Shown: positions 11,753 through 23,460, numbered from the stretch's first letter. The stretch is 64,000 bases of DNA from Istiophorus platypterus (GCA_016859345.1 CM029128.1:16016604-16080603), one strand, 5' to 3'. Notes: generated from the letters alone by a model not told the origin. Numbers and translations: made by a program.

Positions 11753-13766
11753 TTCAAGCTTTTCACATTCAGTTCAACAATTTATGCCCTCTTTGTTTTG
11801 GGACTTCACAACATTATGTAGTTCTCCGTTGCCTTAGACATCCATCCTTGGTGGTGAGAGAAACTGCATCCCCGAACGACTGGGGCTTGTGATTGTACTG
11901 TAAGGTTTGGGACAAAAATGGGTACCATTACACCTCCACTTTTAACTGTACCTCTTTACTTAAAGGATGAAGCTCCTGAATAGTCATGACAATAATGAGT
12001 TAAGACCAAAGTAAGTAAATTGATCCTGTTGTGCACTAGACCAAAAGCAATTAATCCATTATATTGGCCAATGTCACCTTGTTACAGATACATGTGCATA
12101 AGTATCAACATATATGTTGACTGATAAATAACAAGAAATTTCAGTGCAGATATGCCAAAGACATGGCAGAGGTACTTAAGAAACTGTGAGACAGTTTGTC
12201 CACAGTTTGTGCTAAAAGTACTAACTCTAAAACAGGAACCGACGCTTACAAGCTTATTTCTGGTATTAGAATTTAATAGAATTATTTTTTTCTTTTGAGT
12301 GTAGCTTAAAAAAAACTTCAACTTCACAGAGAACTTAAAAAAAAAAGTGTTGCTTGAGTATTTGCCATGACAGCAATCCCCAAAAGGATTATTAATTTTA
12401 GAAAATGCTGTGTAACTTTCCTTGAGTGTATATCCACAACTTTTATAATGACACAGGTTTGTCTCAAAAATGACGGAAATTCTTTGTTTTGGTGTCCCTG
12501 CTGAGATCCCCAGCGCATTTTTCTGTGTCAAGTCAATTGCCAAAAAATCACCCAGGGTGTCATTGCTCTCTCTGTCTTTGGCTTTATAGCTGTCTGGCAC
12601 TGTCTTATTGTGTCGCTGCTTCCTCTATTCACTCCTGTCATTTTCACTCTGTTTGTTTCTCTCGCTCTCTTCCCTCTGCTGGGGTGTTTCTGAAGATCTG
12701 TCATTCTCTCTTTTCATTCATTTGACAACCATTTTCTTATTTCCCGTGCCCGGTATGTAACATATTTCTAAGAAAATGTGTGTGTCCTTTTCTTGCCACA
12801 TTTTTGTTAGAATTCAGTTTGACGCTCTATTTGTTTTTCATGATATTTTACATACTGTATTTTAACATTAACATTTAACATTATTTGGTTGCATGTTTTG
12901 GGCACTTTATGACGGCTATGATTATTTCAATTGGCATTAAAAGTAAATACCTTAATTTTAGCTAGTTATGTCAAGCAGTAACGAAGCTGCTTTCGTCTCA
13001 TCTTTGTAATCAGCTTGTGTATTGCTTGTTAACTTCTCTGCCCTCTCCACCAGAAAATCCTTGAACATGTTAAACTGCACAGACCAAAATAATCTGGCAG
13101 GATACTGAAGGCTCAACATGAAGCTCAGAGTGCAGCAAAAGAATCATATTTTCAGCTGTCTGTTCACTGAAAATTCACTGTAGCTCCTCTTTATCAAGCT
13201 TTTCTTATACCTTCCCTGTTATAGAGAGGTAAAAGCACACAAAACAAAAGTGAGAGAGGGACTCTAATCTGAAAGTCAGCAGTTGTAATTATTCCATGTA
13301 TTAGCTATTAAATTTCAATAATCGGGTGAAAATCAGATTATGTAAGTATGATTTGTTGCACAAGTATGCTAGTTTAACAACTTATTCGTTCAATTAATGC
13401 AGCTCATTTTGCATTTCCTCCCCATTTGTTGTTCATTTGCTCTATTTTACCAGAAACACATTCTGGGCTGTTCTTGCTCCAGGGAAAACATTAAACTTTC
13501 ACATGATTGGGGACATTAAAGGCATTTTGAAAATCTGTAAATACAGTGCACTGAGATACGTGCAGAAATGCACAATACACATACCTTATTACTCAACTGG
13601 ATAGAGCCTGACAGATATATCTTTATCCTCTCAACTCTCAAGAAAAATGTTAATCTGTTCTAACTATCAGCTTGCAGTAGCTGTTAATTAACTGTCTTCC
13701 ACTATTTGCTGATTATCTCAGCATCCTGCCAGTGGGGTTGGTCCTCAATTGTCATCTGTGCTGGAA

Positions 13767-13770
<4 letters not shown>
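11753..13770. other. No gene recognised; one CTCF-like motif
   Basis: A 172-codon minus-strand open frame (12082-12600) has no recognisable domain and is low in complexity at its C-terminal half. The minus strand at 12669-12682 reads CCAGCAGAGGGAAG, one mismatch from a commonly used CTCF core consensus. A pyrimidine-rich run occupies about 12610-12720. Nothing else is identifiable. Confidence 0.4.

Positions 13771-13832
<62 letters not shown>
13771..13832 (+). repeat. TG microsatellite, about 31 uninterrupted units
   Basis: A pure TG dinucleotide run is followed by an interrupted TGCATGTGTGCGTGTG extension. It should be highly polymorphic and can adopt left-handed DNA. Confidence 0.97.
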
Positions 13833-13833
<1 letters not shown>

Positions 13834-15167
13834 ATGTGTGCGTGTGAATGTCGGAGTGTGTTAAGTGACTTTTTACAGCTTTAAAAGGACCAAGATTTAT
13901 TTTGCCACATTAGAAGTATTGGTTATTATATGCCAGTCATCTCTCTAAGGGTTTGATGAATCAGTCTTTCTCATTCTAGTCAACTAACCTGTCTGTCATA
14001 CACAGTTCACTCTAATTGGTCAGCTTCAATCTGTGCTCTTTACCTATCTGGTTAGTCTGCCTGTCTTTGCATTTTAAGTATAGCCTTTTCTGATATACCT
14101 GACTCCCTATCTTTTTCCTTTTCTCCTGCTTTTTGGTCTATCATTTACCAATCATTACCCATCTGTTCCTTTCTAATTCAAAACACCGCAAAGACAGACA
14201 CTTCTTAAATATGTTTTGCATCAATGTCAGCTCTTAAACGTGTCTGGTCCACATCTGTTGGCCAGTATGGGATGTGATATTGTGTATGATAATCACATCA
14301 TGCATGCTAACAGCCTTGATACGTATCACTGGCAATCAATCTAATTCACCTTGACTTACATATTCCTATAAGAAAAATACATTTTGGTAAACTTAAGGTT
14401 AGATCATGCAATATAAGGTCATCAGTTGATGTTAATTCAGAAATATAAGCTTCAATTTGAGATCCTCCAGCTGACATGTATGGTTTGTGGACGATATTAG
14501 GCACTTTTGCTTCCTCACTAAAGCTCAATCCTTTTAATTTAACTACCTCACACTAGCCACACAAGCTGAGACGCAGTAGCTTCCAATCACCCAGGGGGGC
14601 ACCTAATTTTGCTAATTTGACTAACTGGTCTTGACAACCTTTTTTTTTTAATCATGTTATGTTTTTTATAGCTTGGATTAATTAGTTCCAAACCCTGTAA
14701 CTCTCCCAATTACAACAAAAAATAAATGAGGCCTGCTTCTGCTTCTTCTCAGATTCTGGGTGCAAAATGCCTCTCTATCAAACACAGAGCAGAGCGCTTG
14801 TAAATGGACCATGTACTTGAATGTAACATACATTTCAGCAAAATGAAAACTTGCTGATGTATTAAATGTACCAAAAGTTAATATAACTGGGAGTATTTGT
14901 AGATGAGAAGCCACTGAGGGATTATATCCTTGTCGCTGCACTAGTAGGTCCAACTTCCAAATAAATTGGGGTGCCTGCATGGAATGATTTAAGATCTGGC
15001 TATAATTTATCTTTAAAAAAAAAAAAAAGACATGTAAATATCATATTAAGTGGATATTGAACTCCAAATAAAGTCAGTGTGCCAGTCAGTGTCCAAGCTT
15101 TTATTTTTTATATTTTAATAAGCATTTAAGGGATTTGCTCCGTGCATCATCTTGTGTGACCTGGCTT
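13833..15167. other. No gene recognised
   Basis: This holds a 100-codon minus-strand frame (14678-14980) with no recognised motif, an A run at about 15015-15028 and a T run at about 14640. I cannot assign any of it to a gene or repeat family. Confidence 0.45.
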
Positions 15168-15275
15168 CTGGCAAGCAAAATCACGGACTGACATCTTGAA
15201 CACGTAACTAACACTGGAGGATAATAGCTGCCATACAGAGACCTGAGGCCAGATGCATAAATGTGCAGATTTACA
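15168..15275. repeat. Local dispersed repeat, copy A (108 bp)
   Basis: This segment aligns along its full length with 15721-15828, in the same orientation and 553 bp away. Shared words include TAACTAACACTGGA and CATAAATGTGCA, with scattered substitutions and small compensating indels. On the minus strand both copies can be read as similar peptides (CKSAHLCIWPQVS here). The family is unknown to me. Confidence 0.75.
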
Positions 15276-15720
15276 ACACTGATTAGCAGGGAAAATTACA
15301 TTCACCTTTTCTCTCACAGCCAAAATACACAATGCTCTAGCTGCAGAAAAAGGGATATAGTAATGTGTCAAAAGAGGGCAATCAATTACCCCAATTATTC
15401 AAAATATTGTAATAAGTCTTTTAGTGAATATAAAATTTTCTAAAAAGCAATGAGTAAATTGTTCCATCTGGCCTTAGCGGCCAAATTGTTAAATGCCAGT
15501 GTGATGTCTGCAGTTGATATGTCATACAGTTTCTACATCAAAGTTTACAAATTCTTTCCCATCACTTCTTTTTTGAGCAACAAACATGAAGTTGCCTAGA
15601 GCCAAAGATATAGCTTTTCTGCAGCTGGAAGGGGCTTAATACAGTAGTGGTGGAGGTTTGAAGCACACACAGCGAAATGACAGGAAGGGGACATATCAGG
15701 TTGGCAAGGTTGAATCCATT
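15276..15720. other. Spacer between two copies of a local repeat
   Basis: No gene is seen. The spacer does not obviously resemble the flanks and includes the near-palindrome GGCCTTAGCGGCC around 15471-15483. Confidence 0.4.
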
Positions 15721-15828
15721 CTGGTTAGAAATATCAGAGACTGACATTCTGAACGGATAACTAACACTGGAGAATAGCAGTTGTCATCCAGAGACATGAG
15801 GCCAGAGACATAAATGTGCAAATTTACA
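15721..15828. repeat. Local dispersed repeat, copy B (108 bp)
   Basis: This is the second copy of the sequence at 15168-15275, by eye roughly 80-85 percent identical. Its minus-strand reading gives CKFAHLCLWPHVSG, close to the copy A reading. It is followed almost directly by an 8-bp-unit minisatellite. Confidence 0.75.
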
Positions 15829-15868
15829 CCAACGTGTAATCCTTGCCTCAGATTTATCAAAGGAAAAA

Positions 15869-15932
15869 AAATGTACAAATGCACAAATGTATAAATGCAA
15901 AAATGCACAAATGCGCAAATGCGCAAATGCAC
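15869..15932 (+). repeat. 8-bp-unit minisatellite, 8 units of AAATGCAC-like sequence
   Basis: Eight consecutive octamers can be read: AAATGTAC, AAATGCAC, AAATGTAT, AAATGCAA, AAATGCAC, AAATGCGC, AAATGCGC, AAATGCAC. AAATG is constant and the last three positions vary. Chance open frames on both strands (for example 15843-16028 plus) translate this array as repeated MHKC/NAQ-like peptides. Confidence 0.9.
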
Positions 15933-18181
15933 AAGTCCAATGCTGACTCTTACAGTTGGACATTAGCAATGTCCCCTGACAATGCCAAAGCACCCAAGGT
16001 GTCACTTCTCATATCCATCAAACATTGATATACAGTGAGAGCAGCCTTACAACAGCCTGCTAACTCATTAGGCCCACTTTATGATCCACTTTTTACAGTT
16101 TGGATGGCATTCCATAGACCTGTGTGCTCACACAACCATGCAGATATAAGAGAGGAATATTATATTATCTTTACACACATATTTGTGTTATTAATGTTTT
16201 GCATTTGGCCATTTGTATGTTTTTTTTTGTTTTTTTGTTTTTTTTTATTTTGTTTTTTTAAGCTGCTGTTAGATTTTCAGGATAGAGTAACTCTCTATAA
16301 GCTGGACTCTGGATGAGGGTGAGGCATTATATGGTGCGTGTTTAAATTTGACGTGTAAACATGTGCATGTTTTATGTGCCCCTATATCATCCCACCAGAG
16401 TATATCACCCAACACCTAAAAAGCTCTGAGTAGCCGAAGTGAAGGAACAAAACTGTATGCTTACACTTGTCACTCATTTTCTCACCCTATGTTATTTCAA
16501 CAGAATTAAGGTTATGTCTGTTAATTAAGCTGTTAACCTGCTTTTAACCCTTTGTGTAAGCACAAAGGGGTAAATAAAAATCATGATCACAATCATCAGT
16601 TTTCAAATAGTAGTTATGATTAACCTAATCTTTGAAGTGAATTTTAAAGGTTTTTGTTGTACAGGGACTTACTTTTGGGATGACAGTGTTTCATTAAACA
16701 GAGGAAGCAAGCCAAATGCCAATCCTTCAGCCTCTGTCAGTAATAAGCATTACTGCATTTCTGTTATGTCCAAGTCATTTTCACTAAATGTGCAGCGCTA
16801 CATTCTATCAAATATTATGTCGCTATGATGTAGAATGTAAATCAAGGTAATGTCTCTCGCTGGGTCAATCTCTCAAGCCCAGGAGAACCCTAGATCTCTA
16901 GAGGTGCTTATTAACAATACCTACCTGGATTCAATAGTGAGAGAAAGAAAAAGAGTAACCAAAAGACACATAGTAATTCAAGAAACAAAAACACATGAAG
17001 GTAGGAATGATTGAACTGTAATGCAAGAAAATAATCACAGGTTACAAAAGTAGCAAGGCAGTGAAAAAATTGAATGAGTCTCTAGTTTACCCCTCACTAT
17101 GATGGGAAGTTAATATTATGGGACTGGGAATTGTAAGAATTACAGTCTGACATGCAGTGATTAAGTGGATGCCATGGGTTCATTAAAGCCTCCTTTCTTC
17201 TTACATGAGTAAATAAATTTAGAGAAAAGAGAAGAACTGTTAGACTGTAACTGCCTTTTCATAGGATGGGCATGTAGCACATCACACTTTTATACAGTAG
17301 AAAAACAAAAAAACATCAGTAATTTCAGCAAATGTCTCAAATTGAAATATGTTTACCTTCAAGTGACAAATCTCTCTAGCAGCTATAGTTATTATGATGG
17401 GAGCAAAGCGGGATCCCAGGTGACATCTTATAGAGCTAAAAAGGCCGCACGGATGAGTGGTTCCAGCAGATTATTAAGCAGGTCGGATATTGGCTGGACA
17501 CAATCAACATAGATATAAATATAATATATTGCATTTCCATGATAAGTTATAGTGGGCCACCCCTGGCGATTGTAACCTTACATCAGAAAATTCCAGGACT
17601 TCTATGCAAATGTGATATTGCAACTGGCAACACAGTATCATGACTGCATTCATTTTTCACTCAGTTATCACTGAGTGGGGTTTTGCAAAATTGTTCAAAT
17701 CAGTATTCTTGTCTGGTGATAGGGTTGCTAAAAAAAAGTTAGCAGTCCACCACGTTACCCTACCCATGTTTGCTTGGAGGGAGTAATGAAGTTTCAATGC
17801 GTAGTGGGGACCTCAGAGTTCCAAGTTGCCTTTCGCAACACTAATTGCATGGAAATAAAAATTGTAAATGGTTTTGCCAGAAATAAATTTTGGCCAAGCA
17901 CAGTCCAGTGCCTGTGTTTCCACAAAGCCTGAAACATTTAATGCACATACCCTTATCAAAGAGATACACCAGGCCAAAACCAACCTAATCAGCCACTCAG
18001 AGAAGAAACTGGCAAAACAGTTAAGTAGCAAACCTGTGTTTTTCTACATGTATATTAACCTCCTCTTTTACAGGAGTTATGGCTACAGGTGCTTTTGTAC
18101 TGCGCAAAGAACTGTGACCTCATGAGTTAGTGTCCATGCACAGTATGTGTAATGTAAATCCCTTAGAGATATAATCCCTTC
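15933..18181. other. No gene recognised; T-rich tract inside
   Basis: A T-rich tract with single G/A interruptions spans 16220-16259. The rest is AT-rich DNA with short open frames of no recognisable content. Confidence 0.45.
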
Positions 18182-18218
18182 AAGAACTATAGTTACACAA
18201 GGAGTAACTATGGTTCTT
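18182..18218. repeat. Imperfect inverted repeat, 15-bp arms with 7-bp spacer
   Basis: AAGAACTATAGTTAC (18182-18196) is the reverse complement of GTAACTATGGTTCTT (18204-18218) apart from one position. It may be a terminal or internal piece of an old transposon, but I see no matching partner nearby. Confidence 0.7.
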
Positions 18219-18493
18219 TGACTACATTAGCCTTCTTTAGGAAATAGAAAACGTATGAGCTGAAGTGTAGAGAAATATCACAGTAAAAGAGTATGTGGGT
18301 GGGCATTACTCAAAGCCAAGAACAAATGCAGCTCCCTATAATCATAAAACAAATGTTATAATCTCATCCTATCTGGCAAGTAGCATCGTAAAAAAAAACT
18401 GCAAAAAGAAAACTAATGAGAAATCAAGAGATTTTTAAAATATTGCTAAAAGTTCAGACATTTACATTGGTAAGGTCCCCCTTTGCCGGGGAT

Positions 18494-18664
18494 TCAAGGA
18501 GCATCATGAGGCACCATGTAGTTACCACACATTTTTCCGTTCTGCCTCCATAATTTAAAGCTCCTGTTCACTTGATCCCAAAAGTGCTCTACTAGGTCGA
18601 GATCTGGAGACTGTGCAGGCCATGGGGGTACACTACAGCTGGTGCCAAGTTCCTGGAACAATTT
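18494..18664 (-). pseudogene. Tc1-like transposase C-terminal fragment
   Basis: The minus strand has 56 open codons before a stop at 18494-18496. They include PWPAQSPDLDLVEHFWDQ, closely matching the conserved PWPAQSPDLNPIEHLWD block that precedes or contains the last catalytic acidic residue of Tc1/mariner DDE transposases. The upstream frame is closed by a stop (TTA on the plus strand at 18665-18667). Beyond it, to about 18830, only another frame is open, consistent with frameshift decay. An intact transposase of this family is about 340 residues and would cut and paste the element at TA sites. Most of the catalytic core and the DNA-binding half are missing or unreadable, so this copy is dead. 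Terminal inverted repeats are not recognisable around it. Confidence 0.8.
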
Positions 18665-20872
18665 TTAGAGGATGAGTGTTTTGTGACAAAGCATTCATTC
18701 TTGCCAGAACAATTCATTTGTAAAAGCCTAGACTGGTCATGTAGGAACGCAGCTGGGACCCATTTCATCAAATTTGCAGCAGGCAATCTCATATTTCCAA
18801 TATCATTTTCTCTCCCTGTTTTTGACATGTCTTACATATTAACTGCCTTTCACAATGCACTTTTGGGGAGATTACACCAGACAGTCACTCAACAATTATA
18901 TCATCTTCATTTCCCTTCTGCTTCTTTTTGTTATGACTGATAGATCCCAATGTGAAATGAATGTTGTGAACTGATAAATGGCACAGTAGATGTTTGAGGC
19001 TAATTCTTTCTGCAGGATATCCAAATTTCACATAAACAGACAATGTAGTGAAGATGTAGTGAAGCAAAGGGAACAAATGCAGCTAAAGTTAGAATCTTTG
19101 AGACATTACTTACAATTTTCCAACATGTTTGTTTACTATTGTGACAATAACTGCAATTTACAAACAGAGGTCACAGAATTATGTTCAAAATTGCACATAT
19201 ATCAACCATTGGAGTCAGCAAGCATGTCTTAATTGGCTTCTCTGTCAGACTTGTGACAAAAAAGGAGCAACCCTCACATAACCTTAACAAACTTGACCTG
19301 AGATGATTCATTATATGATGTTTTAATAGAGCAATTCCCATTACATCGGTATCAGTAAGCAGTATTTTTAACAAGGAATGCATATATATCACATGGCCAT
19401 TATTGAAAATCACAATATAAAGATATCAACAAAATTTTTTTTTTTAGATGTTTAAGGTAATTGAGGTTTGTTCAAAGTTCATCTTGTGATTTTATAACAA
19501 TATAAAAAAATTACTAAAATAAAAAAAAAAATAAGACAAATGTCCTTTAGGAAGGCCAACAAAACAAGGCCAAGGAGAAGAGAAAGTTACTAAAGCTGAA
19601 GGGGAGTGTTGTTTAAGGTCCAAGCCATGGAGGAAAAAAGGGTTGTGGTTAAACAGAAGTTCTAATAGATGAAGGCTCCAGAGCAGAAATCAGCAAGACT
19701 CTCAAAAAACCATCACCGAGGCTTCTTCACCTCCTGTAACTTTGGTCAGTCCTTTAATGTCAAACCGTATGCCACATCATTTTAATTTGTGAAGCACATT
19801 GAGTGCCGCAAGAATAGAATTTGAATGATGCTGTCAAAAAAGGTGTGAAAAACAGTGAATATGTGATGGACAAGCACAGAATGAAGAATGTTGAACGACA
19901 GTTATGTGCAATCTTCAATTCATCCTTCCTGGCTTTTTTATTTTTTCTTTGTGTGCAAATTAGATTTATCATTTTCAATTGCAATATTGTTCTGGACAAA
20001 TCAAAAATTCTTACCTCATCGTGCAAATGTCCTCAACAACCCATCACATTGTCTTTCACTTCAGCTCTATCAAGGATAAACCCCTGGCATGACAAACGTT
20101 CACACAATATCTGCAAAATAGTAAAAAAAAGGTTTTTGGTCACCTCATATAGGCAAACTAGAATCAGTGGCCTTCTGTTCCTATTGCATCTCATGAAGCT
20201 CTTGGCTGCCCTGAAACAGTATTTGCAGCATACATGGTCACACCAGCCTTAAGTCCGACACTTGACTGTTTTGTTGTCTATTGATCTTTCATACTTCGGG
20301 TGACTTTATCATCAGTATTTAGGAAATGTACCCCAACTCATGACCTTTACAGTACATACACTCTACTAAGATCCTCTACAGTTTGTAGATATTTAAGAAG
20401 TTCTGGATAAAGGTTCCCTCTTTGTTCCTACAGGAGCTCCCATGGTATGAGAGTTTTAATGTGACGTGTGACAAAAAAAACAAAAAACAAAAATAAAACA
20501 AATATGACTACAATTTCCTCTCCATGATTTGTGTTTTGTCATCTTCTCTGTATGCAAGGAGTATGTCAAAAAAGCCACATTTTGTTTTTACCCGGGTGTT
20601 TCTTCTTTGTGCAAAAAGTGACATGTCTGTTTTAGAATTTGAGAAATGTCTCCAAATGTTTATTTTTCTCTTGGTACCTTAAGTGGGATGGCAGGCTGTA
20701 GTTTTTTGTCAAATCATTTGTGTGTCTGTGTGTGCATTTCCAGCTGAGTAATAAAAGGCAGAGAGGTGCTATTACTGTCACACACGCAGATGCCTTTTCT
20801 GCTCCGCTTAACATGCGGATCTTAGGCAGCATAAATTGACAATGGAGGTTACAGTGTACATCTCTCTTCATG

Positions 20873-20874
<2 letters not shown>
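18665..20874. other. No gene recognised; left part may be decayed Tc1-like element
   Basis: The first 150-300 bp may still belong to the transposase remnant read on the minus strand. The remainder holds only chance frames (for example 19821-20252 plus, 143 codons with no domain) and A/T-rich tracts at 19434-19446 and 19522-19533. Confidence 0.4.

Positions 20875-20910
<36 letters not shown>
20875..20910 (+). repeat. CA microsatellite, 18 units
   Basis: An uninterrupted CA run of 36 bp. The minus-strand frame that crosses it is a translation artefact. Confidence 0.97.
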
Positions 20911-20912
<2 letters not shown>

Positions 20913-21170
20913 GTCTTTCTCCCACTCTCATTAGTAATCACACCCACCCAATCACATCCACAAATACTTACACATAGATTTTTGTATAAAAACACACAAA
21001 ATATTCACACTCACCCTTGCCTGCATGCACATGCACAGGCAAACACATATTTGCAACACATGCTGTGAAATTCGGAAATTTTGGAATTGAGGCACGGCTG
21101 GATGGCAGCCAGCATATTGCTGTTGAAACTCAGCAAGTGATGGCGATGCATTTACATATTTATTATTTCA

Positions 21171-22000
21171 TTTCAGCTTTCAGAATTCCCACTTCCCACA
21201 AACCTGTTCTCTGTCTGTCTGTCTCACACACACACACATGGAGACACAGAGAGACAGCTTTGAGTTTGAAAAACATGAAAAACATTCACAATCAAATCAT
21301 CAAGTGAAGTCCCCCCAAAAAAATTAAAAATAATGACTTTGTGTGTTTCATTGAGTTTCAGGGACAGGTTTTGATGCTAAAGGAAAAAAATGCAAATGAC
21401 AGATAGAAAGTGCGCGAAGAATTGGCTCAGACTGAACCATAGAATAAAGGATTTTGTTGGTGGCCAGATCAGTGACACAGTCGGAGGCAACAGGAATGGG
21501 AGAGTGGGCTTTAGATGTTGCCTCATCCAGAGTCTCATAATCTCATAAACATTTAACATCAAACGAGTTATGCAGCAGAATGTACACGGTACTCAAGACC
21601 GAAACCTTTCAATTGCCCCGAAGACATACTAAAACAATGGTATAATGGAAAAATGACAAAATTAATTAGACTCTTTTTATACTTGAAGGCCAGATGTGGA
21701 GCTTAGAGTAAATAGCCATGATTTCTGCTACTGTCGGGGATGATCTGATGGTTGCGACCTGCAGGTCGGGATTTAAGGGAGATACATAAAGATAAATCTC
21801 AGGGGGCATGAGATGGAGAACAGAGTAGGAAAGTAGGAAACTATATTTCTGAAACAATGTTGTTGTTTGATATAGACTTTGCTGTAAGCTTTCTTTGGTC
21901 TTTGTGGATAACTGAATATTTATCTCAACAGGGCTAGCAAAATTACTGAAATAAATCAAAGGGATGAATTACTCTTTGGCTGGTTACAGATGAATGTTGT

Positions 22001-22041
<41 letters not shown>

Positions 22042-22230
22042 CCAGTCATATATATATGTTTATATGACTGGTTTTATTGTTGTGGCTAATTGTACGTTGG
22101 CTTCAAAATGTAATATGTCAGCTTAAGAAAAATGCTACTTCAATTAAGGCTGGAAGTGTAAACAGTTGTGCATAATCAGGCCCTTCCTCTTAGGCTTTTA
22201 GCTGATTAGGCCTCATGAAAGACTGTCTGT
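21171..22230. repeat. 1060-bp tandem duplication, unit 1
   Basis: The unit begins TTTCAGCTTTCAGAATTCCC and is repeated head-to-tail at 22231-23290. Both units contain the same minus-strand 97-codon open frame (21666-21959 here), which has no recognised domain. Both also contain an AT dinucleotide run (22011-22038 here) followed by a hairpin with arms CCAGTCATATA and TATATGACTGG (22042-22052 and 22061-22071). Differences between units are few: one base in each of three homopolymers, a short change at GTGCGCGAAG versus GTCTGGCGAAG, and two bases of AT-run length. No coding function is supported. Confidence 0.97.
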
Positions 22231-23058
22231 TTTCAGCTTTCAGAATTCCCACTTCCCACAAACCTGTTCTCTGTCTGTCTGTCTCACACACACACACATG
22301 GAGACACAGAGAGACAGCTTTGAGTTTGAAAACATGAAAAACATTCACAATCAAATCATCAAGTGAAGTCCCCCAAAAAATTAAAAATAATGACTTTGTG
22401 TGTTTCATTGAGTTTCAGGGACAGGTTTTGATGCTAAAGGAAAAAAATGCAAATGACAGATAGAAAGTCTGGCGAAGAATTGGCTCAGACTGAACCATAG
22501 AATAAAGGATTTTGTTGGTGGCCAGATCAGTGACACAGTCGGAGGCAACAGGAATGGGAGAGTGGGCTTTAGATGTTGCCTCATCCAGAGTCTCATAATC
22601 TCATAAACATTTAACATCAAACGAGTTATGCAGCAGAATGTACACGGTACTCAAGACCGAAACCTTTCAATTGCCCCGAAGACATACTAAAACAATGGTA
22701 TAATGGAAAAATGACAAAATTAATTAGACTCTTTTTATACTTGAAGGCCAGATGTGGAGCTTAGAGTAAATAGCCATGATTTCTGCTACTGTCGGGGATG
22801 ATCTGATGGTTGCGACCTGCAGGTCGGGATTTAAGGGAGATACATAAAGATAAATCTCAGGGGGCATGAGATGGAGAACAGAGTAGGAAAGTAGGAAACT
22901 ATATTTCTGAAACAATGTTGTTGTTTGATATAGACTTTGCTGTAAGCTTTCTTTGGTCTTTGTGGATAACTGAATATTTATCTCAACAGGGCTAGCAAAA
23001 TTACTGAAATAAATCAAAGGGATGAATTACTCTTTGGCTGGTTACAGATGAATGTTGT

Positions 23059-23101
<43 letters not shown>

Positions 23102-23290
23102 CCAGTCATATATATATGTTTATATGACTGGTTTTATTGTTGTGGCTAATTGTACGTTGGCTTCAAAATGTAATATGTCAGCTTAAGAAAAATGCTACTT
23201 CAATTAAGGCTGGAAGTGTAAACAGTTGTGCATAATCAGGCCCTTCCTCTTAGGCTTTTAGCTGATTAGGCCTCATGAAAGACTGTCTGT
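22231..23290. repeat. 1060-bp tandem duplication, unit 2
   Basis: Near-identical second unit with offset exactly 1060 bp. The AT run (23069-23098) is 2 bp longer than in unit 1. The matching hairpin lies at 23102-23131, and the 97-codon minus-strand frame at 22724-23017 is unchanged. The unit ends where the 15-bp boundary word TTTCAGCTTTCAGAA recurs at 23291-23305, after which sequence is single-copy. Confidence 0.97.
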
Positions 23291-23460
23291 TTTCAGCTTT
23301 CAGAACCCCATCTGTTATAATGTTTAACTGACACTCTCTTTGCTTTGACAGAAGATCTATCACAGTTTTCTACCCGGGAAGAGCTGCAGGTGTAGGGACG
23401 TGTTTCCCTCTCATTCTCCCTATCTCTCCTGCTCTTCTTGCTCTCTCCTGAACTTGGCAG

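Noticed and set aside
12082..12600. 172-codon minus-strand open frame
   Set aside because: No recognisable motif, codon usage unremarkable, AT-rich second half. Kept as unidentified at most.
21666..23017. Two identical 97-codon minus-strand frames that look like a conserved duplicated gene
   Set aside because: Identity comes from the recent 1060-bp DNA duplication, not selection. No domain, no promoter.
21171..23305. CRISPR-like or satellite array
   Set aside because: Only two long units, no short regular repeat-spacer pattern, and the host is a vertebrate.
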